Source of the DNA: an uncultured Flavobacteriaceae bacterium
GTDB taxonomy: Bacteria > Bacteroidota > Bacteroidia > Flavobacteriales > Flavobacteriaceae
Assembly: GCA_947494565.1 (NCBI GenBank)
Contig: CANLVG010000002.1
Coordinates: 186,001-250,000 of the forward strand
DNA length: 64,000 bases
Direction: 5' to 3'
Positions 7,928-15,858 of this stretch are shown here, piece after piece. The position numbers were made by a program, and so were the translations under genes. Below the pieces are notes generated by a model. It made no database searches. It worked only from the letters and a program-made list of their open reading frames with translations, and was not told the origin of the DNA. How positions within the stretch are numbered: position 1 is the first letter of the stretch; each line of letters begins with the position of its first letter.

Positions 7928-9013
7928 CTATCCAGAAACCGTTAATACGGGACTTTCCAAAACACTTCGATCCAATAAGGGCATGGTAACCCTAAAACAA
8001 GAATCATCTGACTCAACAGTGACCTGCTGGTTGGTATAGAACGAATATCTTTTTTGAATGTTCTTGATTCCCAATTGGGTCGATTCTTCTTTTAGTTCAC
8101 GTTTTCTTAGGGTATTTTCTACCACAAGGGCGATTTTACCTACGGTATACACTTTGATATGCATCGGTTTTTCATTCGAAAAATAATTGTGCTTCATGGC
8201 ATTTTCCACCAACATCTGTAATGACAGTGTCGGAATAGAATAATCCGAAGCCCCAACCCCGATCTTCGTCTCGATACGGATTGAATCGGTATGGCGTACG
8301 TTCATCATGAAGATAAAGGAATCGAGAAAACCCAATTCTTTCTCTAGGCTGACCACATCGGCTTCCTTATTATCCAAAATATAACGGTAACTGGAGGCCA
8401 AACGGGTTACAAAATCCGAGGCGATATCTCGGTCTTCGTACATCAAAGAAGTCAATGTATTCAAGCTATTGAACAAAAAATGCGGGCTGATCTGACTTTT
8501 CAACGATTTGTATTTTGACGTCATGATCTCTTTTTGAAGCTGATCCATCTTCAGCTCCAAGTCTTTTTTTTGTTTCGTAGCGAAATAGAAGCTATTGAAA
8601 ACGATGATCGTAAGACCTAAGAGTAACGCCCGAATCCAGTCCACTCGAAACTGCAAGCCTTTATCAGCGGCATTGATCTGACAGATATGATCGAGTTCGT
8701 AAATACCTAGGTAATAGACAAAAGCAGAAACTGGAACCAAAAATACCATGGTCATCGCTAGAATTTTCAAACTGTTTTGAAAATCCAATCCTGTACGGGT
8801 CTTCAGCTGCCTTTTGATCAAGAAATCATTGATTTCCCAAGTGAAAAGGGTTAAAAAGAGCGCAGAGGAGAAGTAAAATAAGGAAGCCGGATTAAACAAG
8901 GCCTCCTCTTCACCATGGTTGATTGTCAGCTTGACCCCAAAAAAGATAACGAGCACCACTAAAAAGCGAAATCCGAATTTACGTATCGATTTGTTTTGAA
9001 ATATTCGAAGCAT
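7928..9013 (-). CDS. LytS-type sensor histidine kinase
   Basis: 361 residues. The N-terminal 145 residues hold four hydrophobic segments. A short coiled coil (about 148-170) leads into the His_kinase (PF06580) motif SQISPHFLFNSLNTL with phospho-acceptor His178. The ATP-binding region has LVENAMKHNYFS (N box) and a short G-box region (LGIKNIQKRYSFY). No periplasmic sensor domain of known type, so the signal may be sensed in or near the membrane. Upstream member of the kinase-regulator operon and divergent from the TonB-dependent receptor at 9249. Confidence 0.92.
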   Translation of the reverse strand: MLRIFQNKSIRKFGFRFLVVLVIFFGVKLTINHGEEEALFNPASLFYFSSALFLTLFTWEINDFLIKRQLKTRTGLDFQNSLKILAMTMVFLVPVSAFVYYLGIYELDHICQINAADKGLQFRVDWIRALLLGLTIIVFNSFYFATKQKKDLELKMDQLQKEIMTSKYKSLKSQISPHFLFNSLNTLTSLMYEDRDIASDFVTRLASSYRYILDNKEADVVSLEKELGFLDSFIFMMNVRHTDSIRIETKIGVGASDYSIPTLSLQMLVENAMKHNYFSNEKPMHIKVYTVGKIALVVENTLRKRELKEESTQLGIKNIQKRYSFYTNQQVTVESDDSCFRVTMPLLDRSVLESPVLTVSG

Positions 9014-9248
9014 AGTACCCTAAAAATAGGTATTCGTTGCAAAACCATCTCGCTGACCACGCTGTAATGTTGAATATCATTTTGAATTGTCATAAATACG
9101 CCTTGACCTGAGAAAGCGTATCCATATGAGAATTCATTGCAGGTCAAAAGCGATATTCAACAGTCCAACGCTTTAAATAACAACTACGGTTTCTTTATTA
9201 GGAATGCGAAAGTTCTGAGTACATATTTGGTCATCTTAAAAAAATGAA

Positions 9249-11636
9249 ATGATGAAGAACTATCTATTTTTACTTGCAATTGGACTGGTCACAATGGGCA
9301 AAGCACAAACCGGAACCATCAAGGGTGTTGTCAACGACAAACAATCTGAAAGCCCGTTAATGGGCGCCACAATCGAACTATTGAATACTACCGATGCAAA
9401 AGGAGTCGTTACCGATGAGAATGGCCGCTTTAGCCTAAATGCTGTTCCCACTGGAAGGCAGGTCATCCGCATTAGCTATATCGGATACGAAAGTTATACC
9501 GTACCTAATATCGAAGTGACCACCGGCAAAGACGTTTTTCTCAATATCGGTCTCACCGAGGCTTTTGAACAGCTCGAAGAGGTAGTGCTCACCAGCAATA
9601 CCAATAAAGACCAACCGTTGAATAAGATGTCGACGGTATCGACCCGGCAGTTCGGACTTGAAGAGGTCACCCGTTTTTCGGGTGGTAGAAGCGATGTCGG
9701 TCGCTTGGCCGCTAATTTCGCGGGGGTATCTTCCCCTGATGATAGCCGGAACGATATTGTGGTCAGAGGGAATTCTCCAACCGGTCTACTATGGCGTTTA
9801 GAAGGAATTCCTATTCCAAGTCCTAATCATTTTGGCACTGCAGGAACCACTGGCGGACCCGTGTCCGCCCTCAATCCGAACATGCTTAAAAACTCTGACT
9901 TTCTGACTTCGGCCTTTGCTGCTGAATATGGCAATGCCCTTGGAGGTGTTTTTGATCTGGGTTTTAGAAATGGAAATACCGATGATTATGAATACACCTT
10001 ACAATCGGGCATCTTCACCGGTTTGGAGGCCATGGGTGAAGGTCCACTCGGAAAAAAGAACGGGTCTTTTTTGGTCGCGATTCGCTACTCGCTAATCGGA
10101 TTACTTGGTGTAGGGGCGGGAGGTACATCGGCCGCTCCGAACTACACGGACCTTTCGTTCAATGTAAACTTTGGAAGAGGTAATCTAGGTATGCTCTCAC
10201 TATTTGGTATCCTTGGGTCTTCGGATATCGATTTTTTAGGGGATGACATCGATCCCGATGACCTTTTCGCCGCAGAGGATGAAAATACCTTTGTCAAATC
10301 ACGCTTTGGCGTAGTAGGTCTAAAACATCAAATCAATATTGGGGATAATTCGTATTTGAGGAGCATTGTCTCCACTTCATTTTCCGGAAATGATTTTAAG
10401 GTAGACCGTTTCGTCAACATCGATACTCCTCAAGAAAGCACCATCCGCTACACCTTGGCAGATGAGTCGGAAAATCGCTTGACGTTTTCCACACTCTTCA
10501 ATTCAAAGTTGAATAATAAGAGTACGCTGCGTATGGGAGTACTAGCCGAGAATTTTAGCGTAGAAAGCCTGTTACAAGATCGCACGGAACAACCCGATAC
10601 CGATGGTGACGGTAATCCTGACCTGTTCACTTTTAGGAATATCGATGAAAATGTGCTACTGGTACAACCCTTTGTTCAAGCACAATTCAGATTGACCGAA
10701 AACCTGACCCTGAACGCGGGACTACACTCGCAATACAGCAGTCTTAACGATCAGTTCGCTTTAGAACCCAGGGCGGCCATGACCTACCAAGTTGCGCCCA
10801 GCCACACCCTCAATCTGGGGTACGGCCTTCATCAACAACAGCTACCCTTGCCCATTCTGTTTCTAAACGAAAACGTCAATGGCAACTTGATACAGACCAA
10901 TAAAGAACTCGATTTCGTGCGGAGCAACCATTTTGTTCTTGGGTATGATGTGAAACTGGCCCAAAACTGGAGAGGGAAACTTGAAGTGTATTACCAAGAT
11001 ATTGATAAGGCAGGGGTAGAATCGTTTCCATCAAGCTATTCCACCTTGACCGAGGGAGCCGATTTCGGGTTCGATAACGATAGGGTTTCCCTTATCAATG
11101 AAGGTACGGGCTACAATCGTGGTATCGAGCTTACGCTAGAACGGTTCTTTAACAAGGGCTATTACGGGCTCTTGACCGGATCATTTTTTCAAAGTAAGTA
11201 TACGGGAAGTGATGGTGTTGAGCGCAACACGCCGTTCAATAACGAATACGTGGTCAATTTATTGGCAGGACGCGAATTCAAGGTGGGAAAGACCAGGAAG
11301 AACATCTTATTTCTTGATACAAGGTTAACCACGTCTGGGGGACGCTACTATACTCCTGTTAATTTACAGGCCTCACAACAATTCGGTTTTGAAGTTTTGG
11401 AAGACGGCTTAGCGTTCAGCGAACAATTCGACCCTTATTTTCGGTGGGATTTCAAGTTCGGTCTGAAAATCAATAGCTCTAAAAAGAAGCGATCACATCA
11501 ATTCTACGTCGACTTACAAAACGTAACCGCCAACGAAAACATTTTCACCAGACGGTATAACCGCTTGACCAATCAGGTGGATCAAGTAAACCAAATCGGA
11601 TTCTTTCCTGACTTTGGATACAAATTTCAATTTTAA
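9249..11636 (+). CDS. TonB-dependent receptor with carboxypeptidase-like N-terminal domain
   Basis: 795 residues. The signal peptide ends near residue 19 (GLVTMGKA-Q). Residues 22-105 are a CarboxypepD_reg-like domain (GTIKGVVNDKQSESPLMGATIEL). A plug follows with an NDIVVRGNSPTG / WRLEGIPIPSPNHFG segment. The C-terminal part is a beta-barrel ending in aromatic Phe (GYKFQF). It should carry an unknown ligand across the outer membrane using TonB energy. No SusD partner follows, so it is not a classic glycan pair. Transcribed away from a LytS/LytTR pair that may regulate it; two tiny genes follow on the same strand. Confidence 0.92.
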   Translation: MMKNYLFLLAIGLVTMGKAQTGTIKGVVNDKQSESPLMGATIELLNTTDAKGVVTDENGRFSLNAVPTGRQVIRISYIGYESYTVPNIEVTTGKDVFLNIGLTEAFEQLEEVVLTSNTNKDQPLNKMSTVSTRQFGLEEVTRFSGGRSDVGRLAANFAGVSSPDDSRNDIVVRGNSPTGLLWRLEGIPIPSPNHFGTAGTTGGPVSALNPNMLKNSDFLTSAFAAEYGNALGGVFDLGFRNGNTDDYEYTLQSGIFTGLEAMGEGPLGKKNGSFLVAIRYSLIGLLGVGAGGTSAAPNYTDLSFNVNFGRGNLGMLSLFGILGSSDIDFLGDDIDPDDLFAAEDENTFVKSRFGVVGLKHQINIGDNSYLRSIVSTSFSGNDFKVDRFVNIDTPQESTIRYTLADESENRLTFSTLFNSKLNNKSTLRMGVLAENFSVESLLQDRTEQPDTDGDGNPDLFTFRNIDENVLLVQPFVQAQFRLTENLTLNAGLHSQYSSLNDQFALEPRAAMTYQVAPSHTLNLGYGLHQQQLPLPILFLNENVNGNLIQTNKELDFVRSNHFVLGYDVKLAQNWRGKLEVYYQDIDKAGVESFPSSYSTLTEGADFGFDNDRVSLINEGTGYNRGIELTLERFFNKGYYGLLTGSFFQSKYTGSDGVERNTPFNNEYVVNLLAGREFKVGKTRKNILFLDTRLTTSGGRYYTPVNLQASQQFGFEVLEDGLAFSEQFDPYFRWDFKFGLKINSSKKKRSHQFYVDLQNVTANENIFTRRYNRLTNQVDQVNQIGFFPDFGYKFQF

Positions 11637-11649
11637 ATGTAACAACACT

Positions 11650-11781
11650 ATGGAATCAAAGTCTAATAGCAAGATGAAGGTAGTGACCCTTTCCGACAGT
11701 AGAAGAAGAAGATTGTTGGAAAGCTTGCAAAAAACAATTTGGTGGAGCGGTAGCTTGTCCATTGAACGCAAAAAAGCATAA
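11650..11781 (+). CDS. Tiny ORF (43 aa) after the TonB-dependent receptor
   Basis: 43 codons starting 13 bp after the receptor stop. The product is basic: MESKSNSKMKVVTLSDSRRR, then an RLLESLQ helix, a Trp-Trp pair and a Lys-rich end. No signal peptide and no family I recognise. Close spacing on both sides (19 bp to the next ATG) suggests it belongs to the receptor transcript. It could also be a non-coding stretch; confidence is limited. Confidence 0.4.
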   Translation: MESKSNSKMKVVTLSDSRRRRLLESLQKTIWWSGSLSIERKKA

Positions 11782-11800
11782 CAAGTCAATTGAAAATGGC

Positions 11801-12037
11801 ATGAAAAACACGGTCGTAGAAAATAAGGAAATATCAATCTTCAGAACTTCCGTAGTGGATACGGGCGATATTCAAAAAATCGAATACTTACTTAATACCA
11901 TAGTAGGTAAAAGGAATTGGAACTTCGATCTAGAGGATAAGGACAACATTCTGCGCATCAATGCAAGCCTATCCGTCAATTCATTTTTGGCCCAAGAACT
12001 TCGCAAATCGGGCTTTGAATGTACGGAACTATGGTAA
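11801..12037 (+). CDS. Small HMA-like fold protein without metal cysteines
   Basis: 78 residues from ATG at 11801 (an earlier in-frame ATG at 11762 overlaps the preceding ORF). The pattern FRTSVVDTGDIQKIEYLLNTI, NWNFDLEDKDNILRI and LAQELRKSGFECTELW follows the beta-alpha-beta-beta-alpha-beta order of heavy-metal-associated (CopZ-like) domains. The CxxC metal site is missing. Such cysteine-less versions are common hypothetical proteins in flavobacteria. Third in line with the TonB-dependent receptor. Function unknown. Confidence 0.65.
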   Translation: MKNTVVENKEISIFRTSVVDTGDIQKIEYLLNTIVGKRNWNFDLEDKDNILRINASLSVNSFLAQELRKSGFECTELW

Positions 12038-12209
12038 AAACCAACTCGTCCATAAGATCTACGACGGCCGGTGATTCCATTCTGTCCCGAACAGATCAGG
12101 CTTTCACAGCGTTAAAAATCTGTTATTTTGTTTAATAAAATATTTAAATCATTAAACGTTTTGTATATTTACCCTTCTAGAGTAGGATTATTCTTGTAAA
12201 TTTTTTACT

Positions 12210-12380
12210 ATGTCGCTATTTAATCTTTTTAAGAAAAAATCGGAAAAAGAAGTACTTCAAGACAAGTACAAGAAATTGATGGGCGAAGCGCATAAGCTTT
12301 CGACCTCAAATAGAAGGTTAAGTGACGAAAAAGTAGCGGAGGCTGAAGAAGTTCTAAAACAAATGGAAAATTTAGCTTGA
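12210..12380 (+). CDS. Lacal_2735 family small protein
   Basis: 56 residues. MSLFNLFKKKSEKEVLQDKY, a KLMGEAHKLSTSNRRLSDEK core and a helical C-terminus (AEAEEVLKQMENLA) match the Lacal_2735 family, a flavobacterial protein of about 55-60 residues with unknown function. Very charged, probably an all-helical cytosolic protein. The ATG follows an AT-rich promoter-like stretch. Confidence 0.8.
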   Translation: MSLFNLFKKKSEKEVLQDKYKKLMGEAHKLSTSNRRLSDEKVAEAEEVLKQMENLA

Positions 12381-12442
12381 ATTTGAAAAAAATTAGCTTT
12401 ATTTAGCCTTAATTTAGAGTATTTACAAGAAAATAGTAGTAT

Positions 12443-12664
12443 ATGGATTTAATGGAAAGAGTGGCCGAATTTGAAGGACGCAAAATGTCCGGAATGACCA
12501 CAAGTGATCGAGTTTCTTCCTCAAGGGAAGTAAAAGCTCTCATCTTAGAAATAAACGAGATTTATAAAGAGACCAAAGAGGTCGAATTGATGGATATCAT
12601 GAAGCGTTTAACTGTTTTGAAGAAAAAAATAGAAAAGCGGCTGAAGGGTAATCCGACAATTTAA
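12443..12664 (+). CDS. Hypothetical helical protein (73 aa)
   Basis: 73 residues, highly charged and predicted helical (EVKALILEINEIYKETKEVE, then MKRLTVLKKKIEKRLKG). No signal peptide or recognised domain. It starts 62 bp after the Lacal_2735 gene on the same strand and ends just before a strong terminator. It looks like a genuine small flavobacterial gene, but I assign no function. Confidence 0.6.
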   Translation: MDLMERVAEFEGRKMSGMTTSDRVSSSREVKALILEINEIYKETKEVELMDIMKRLTVLKKKIEKRLKGNPTI

Positions 12665-12677
12665 GCTGTAAAGTAGG

Positions 12678-12705
12678 GGCCGTGGCCATGCCACGGTCTT
12701 CTTCT
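12678..12705 (+). terminator. Terminator before glutathione peroxidase gene
   Basis: CCGTGGC (12680-12686) pairs with GCCACGG (12690-12696) across a 3-nt loop, followed by a T-rich tract (TCTTCTTC, then TATTTTT). It ends the small-gene transcript and separates it from the gene at 12717. Confidence 0.75.
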
Positions 12706-12716
12706 ATATTTTTGAT

Positions 12717-13256
12717 ATGAAATTACTTGAAAAATTAAAAGTCCCATCTTCCCCCAACATATCAAAAACCGCGTTCCGACCAAAAGCTCATTTTTACCAT
12801 ATCGCACTTACCGACCTACAGGGCGAAGCCGTGCAGCTATCCGATTTTAAGGGAAAGCATATCCTCATAGTCAATGTTGCTTCAGAATGTGGTTTCACGG
12901 CGCAATACCGCGATTTACAAGAACTCAATGATACCTACAAAGACCAGCTCGTAGTAATCGGCGTTCCGTGCAATCAATTTGGCAAGCAAGAACCTGGATT
13001 GGCAAATCAAATACTATCTTTTTGTGAACGTAATTTTGGTGTTACTTTTTTATTGACGGAAAAAGTCGACGTAAAAGGACCCCAGCAACATCCACTTTAC
13101 AAATGGTTGACCCAAAAAGAATTGAACGGCGTCAAAAACAGCTCGGTCAAATGGAACTTTCAAAAATATTTGATTGATGATAAAGGTAGCTTGATAGATT
13201 ACTTCTACTCTATTACCAAACCCATGAGTTCGAAGATTACGAAACACTTCAGTTAG
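12717..13256 (+). CDS. Glutathione peroxidase family thiol peroxidase
   Basis: 179 residues. Peroxidatic Cys58 lies in NVASECGFT, Gln87 in CNQFGKQEPG, and the catalytic Trp in KWNFQKYLID. It is a cysteine (not selenocysteine) type that probably uses thioredoxin. Resolving-cysteine candidates are Cys85 and the Cys in ILSFCERNFG. No signal peptide; the N-terminal 25 residues are an extension relative to E. coli BtuE. It reduces hydroperoxides and sits at the head of the light/oxidative-damage cluster. Confidence 0.93.
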   Translation: MKLLEKLKVPSSPNISKTAFRPKAHFYHIALTDLQGEAVQLSDFKGKHILIVNVASECGFTAQYRDLQELNDTYKDQLVVIGVPCNQFGKQEPGLANQILSFCERNFGVTFLLTEKVDVKGPQQHPLYKWLTQKELNGVKNSSVKWNFQKYLIDDKGSLIDYFYSITKPMSSKITKHFS

Positions 13257-13271
13257 TTCTAAAATCCGTAC

Positions 13272-13697
13272 ATGTCTACCAAAAAGAAACCCGACAATGT
13301 CGTTTTTGACGAAATAACACAGCGTTACGATGCCTCACTCAAACCGTACGCTTCCGACGTGGGCGCCCCGGCGATCACCACTACCGATACCGTGGCCTGG
13401 AAAAACAGGAATATCCATGCGGTCAACAAGCAGATCAATGCCAAATACCTTGAGCTCAAACAAGAGTACGATGCATTGATCGAACGATTTGAATACAATA
13501 ACCTGGTCTACAGCGCGAAATTCAATTTCGAGCCTGTGGTGGGCAACACCTACCACCTCTATAGAAATAAAAAGCAAGAGGCATTTTTATCGGTGATCGC
13601 CCCTCAGGAGTGCAATTTTGACTACGTGGGCACCTTCAAATTAAATGCTGATAAATTATGGGATCGTATAGAAATTCAAGTTCAAACAGCGGAATAA
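13272..13697 (+). CDS. DUF2452 family protein
   Basis: 141 residues. The conserved PDNVVFDEITQRYDASLKPYAS start, GAPAI, and the C-terminal VVGNTYHLYRNKKQEAFLSVIAPQEC block match DUF2452. Soluble and of unknown function; the family often lies near photolyase genes. It is 15 bp after the glutathione peroxidase gene and 13 bp before the TIGR03643 gene, so probably in one transcript. Confidence 0.85.
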   Translation: MSTKKKPDNVVFDEITQRYDASLKPYASDVGAPAITTTDTVAWKNRNIHAVNKQINAKYLELKQEYDALIERFEYNNLVYSAKFNFEPVVGNTYHLYRNKKQEAFLSVIAPQECNFDYVGTFKLNADKLWDRIEIQVQTAE

Positions 13698-13710
13698 GAG
13701 GTATTAACCT

Positions 13711-13980
13711 ATGACAGAAAGAGAATTAGATCGAATAATCGAAATGGCTTGGGAAGATAGAACCCCATTTGAAGCCATTGCATATCAGTTCGATCTTCCT
13801 GAAAAGGAAGTCATCAAAGTGATGCGTAAGCATCTAAAACGCAGTAGTTTCAACCTCTGGCGAAAACGGGTAAACAGCGGTGTCAGCAAAAAGCATTTGA
13901 AAAAGCGTAATCCCGAAATCGATCGCTTCAAATGTTCGCGTCAAAAACTCATTTCAGGGAATAAAATCAGTAAGCGTTAA
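13711..13980 (+). CDS. TIGR03643 family protein
   Basis: 89 residues. ERELDRIIEMAWEDRTPFEA, then the HTH-like FDLPEKEVIKVMRKHLKRSS and FNLWRKRV match TIGR03643, small proteins usually encoded beside photolyases or cryptochromes. The first half resembles a helix-turn-helix and the tail is Lys/Arg-rich, so nucleic-acid binding is possible but unproven. Its stop directly abuts the next ATG (no gap), suggesting translational coupling to the short photolyase-like gene. Confidence 0.9.
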   Translation: MTERELDRIIEMAWEDRTPFEAIAYQFDLPEKEVIKVMRKHLKRSSFNLWRKRVNSGVSKKHLKKRNPEIDRFKCSRQKLISGNKISKR

Positions 13981-15096
13981 ATGACCTTGTTCGAGAATGA
14001 CATAGTCCATTTTCCGACCTCTTATGCAGAAATCGTTGAGCGTATTTCGCAAGTGGAGCCCATACCCTATGGCCGGTCGCGCAATTATATCGATGGTGCC
14101 GTCACCTATCTCTCCCCCTATATTTCTCGAGGGGTCATTTCAACAAAGCAAGTTTTTGCCTATGTGATGGAACAAGGATACCCGACAGCACAAATTGAAA
14201 AGTTTATTCAAGAACTGGCCTGGCGCGACTATTGGCAGCAAGTTTGGATTGCCAAAGGAGCTGTCATCGATACCGACTTAAAAAGGCCACAAGAACGGGT
14301 CTCCAATCACGGCATACCAAAAACTGTGGTGAATGCCAGCACTAAAGTTCAGGCGATAGACGCGGCCATATCCGAATTTTACGAGACTGGTTATGTACAC
14401 AACCATGTACGTATGTATCTCGCCGCAATTTGCTGTAATATGGGGCAAAGTCATTGGCACTACCCCGCCCAATGGATGTACTATTACTTACTTGATGGTG
14501 ATTGGGCCAGTAATGCCTTGAGCTGGCAATGGGTAGCGGGCACCAATAGTTCTAAAAAGTACGTAGCCAACCAAGACAACATCAACACGTACTGTCATAC
14601 CCGGCAAAAGGGTACATTTCTCGATGTTGACTATGATCAATTTTCCGAAATGGAAATCCCGGAAGAACTAGAAGCGACCACTAAGGAAAAGTGGGTGACC
14701 CCACTTCCTCAAAAACTTGCCATTGAAGTTGATTCGGAGCTACCGACTTATATTTACAACTACTATAACCTTGATCCAAAATGGGATTCGGAAATCAAAG
14801 CCAATCGCATTCTACTTCTAGAACCCGCTGTCTTTGAACGTTACCCGATTTCAAAAAAAAGCGTTGACTTCATGCTTGAATTAGGAAAAAATATTCCTGG
14901 ACTCCAAGTCTTCGTTGGGGAATTCGACTCTCTTGGCAAAGAATACAATTTAGGGGCCGTTCATTTCAAGGAGCATCCGTTAAACACCAATTACAAAGGG
15001 ACTGAAACAGCACGCGATTGGATGTTCGATGTCGCAGGCTATTATCCGTCGTTCTTCGGGTTCTGGAAAAAATGCAAAAAACAACTGATCTATTGA
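13981..15096 (+). CDS. Short photolyase-like FAD-binding protein with C-terminal alpha/beta domain
   Basis: 371 residues. The FAD-binding domain of the photolyase/cryptochrome family comes first: YGRSRNYIDGAVTYLSPYIS, QELAWRDYWQQVW, HNHVRMYLAAICC, LDGDWASNALSWQWVAG. The usual N-terminal Rossmann (antenna) domain is absent. Residues ~268-371 instead hold an alpha/beta stretch (NRILLLEPAVFERYP, LQVFVGEFDSL) resembling the lost domain, as if the protein were permuted. Likely a blue-light or DNA-repair flavoprotein with unknown substrate. Tightly packed: 0 bp from the gene before, 1 bp to flavin reductase. Confidence 0.85.
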   Translation: MTLFENDIVHFPTSYAEIVERISQVEPIPYGRSRNYIDGAVTYLSPYISRGVISTKQVFAYVMEQGYPTAQIEKFIQELAWRDYWQQVWIAKGAVIDTDLKRPQERVSNHGIPKTVVNASTKVQAIDAAISEFYETGYVHNHVRMYLAAICCNMGQSHWHYPAQWMYYYLLDGDWASNALSWQWVAGTNSSKKYVANQDNINTYCHTRQKGTFLDVDYDQFSEMEIPEELEATTKEKWVTPLPQKLAIEVDSELPTYIYNYYNLDPKWDSEIKANRILLLEPAVFERYPISKKSVDFMLELGKNIPGLQVFVGEFDSLGKEYNLGAVHFKEHPLNTNYKGTETARDWMFDVAGYYPSFFGFWKKCKKQLIY

Positions 15097-15097
15097 T

Positions 15098-15733
15098 ATG
15101 CACTATACCAAAAAAGATATTGCAGAAATGGACCGCATTCAGCGGATAAAGTACATCAACTCCGTTTCGGGAATAAAACCTGCAAACCTCATCGGTACTA
15201 TTTCAGAAGAAGGCGAGACCAACCTAGCCATTTTCAGTTCGGTATTTCACTTGGGCAGTGACCCGGCCCTACTGGGCTTTATTACCAGACCCACAGATGA
15301 GATCCCAAGACATACCTATGAAAATCTGATGCAAAATCGGCAGTATACCATCAATCATATACCCAGTAGTTTGGTAGCAAACGCACACTATACCTCGGCA
15401 AAACTGGAACGGGATCAATCGGAATTCGAGTCCTGCGGGTTCACGCCACAATTTCTACCCGATTTCAAGGCCCCTTTTGTTCAGGAAAGCGTTTTAAAAT
15501 TAGGAATGTCGTTTCGGCAAACCATACCCATTGAACTTAACGGAACTATTTTGGTTATCGGTGAAATTGAACACCTTATATTACCAAATGCCGCAATCGA
15601 TACCGAAAATGACATCAATCTTGCCCATATCAACGGTGTGGGCATCTCGGGTCTGAACACCTATTACGGTTTATCAAAAATCGGCCGCTTTCCGTATGCC
15701 CGACCTGATGAAATTCCGGATTTTAAAAAATGA
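15098..15733 (+). CDS. Flavin reductase family protein
   Basis: 211 residues. IKPANLIGTISEEGETNLAI, FSSVFHLGSDPALLGFITRP and RQYTINHIPSSL fit the FMN-binding split-barrel flavin reductase family. These enzymes reduce free flavin with NAD(P)H, or bind FMN themselves. Located between two photolyase-type genes, it may supply or keep reduced flavin, though that is inference. It is 1 bp after the short photolyase-like gene and overlaps the DUF2256 gene by 4 bp. Confidence 0.88.
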   Translation: MHYTKKDIAEMDRIQRIKYINSVSGIKPANLIGTISEEGETNLAIFSSVFHLGSDPALLGFITRPTDEIPRHTYENLMQNRQYTINHIPSSLVANAHYTSAKLERDQSEFESCGFTPQFLPDFKAPFVQESVLKLGMSFRQTIPIELNGTILVIGEIEHLILPNAAIDTENDINLAHINGVGISGLNTYYGLSKIGRFPYARPDEIPDFKK

Positions 15734-15858
15734 AAAAGAACCAACTGCCCGAAAAGATATGCCCGGTTTGTGACAGACCCTTTTCGTGGCGTAAAAAATG
15801 GGAAAAAAACTGGACGGATGTTACCTATTGCAGTGAAAAATGTAGACGAAATAAATGA
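15730..15858 (+). CDS. DUF2256 zinc-ribbon-like protein
   Basis: 42 residues. CPVCDRPFSWRKKWEKNW then YCSEKCRRNK give the CxxC...CxxxC pattern of DUF2256, a tiny Zn-binding protein found beside photolyases. The ATG overlaps the preceding stop by 4 bp and the TGA overlaps the next ATG by 4 bp, so it is embedded in a coupled operon. Function unknown. Confidence 0.92.
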   Translation: MKKNQLPEKICPVCDRPFSWRKKWEKNWTDVTYCSEKCRRNK

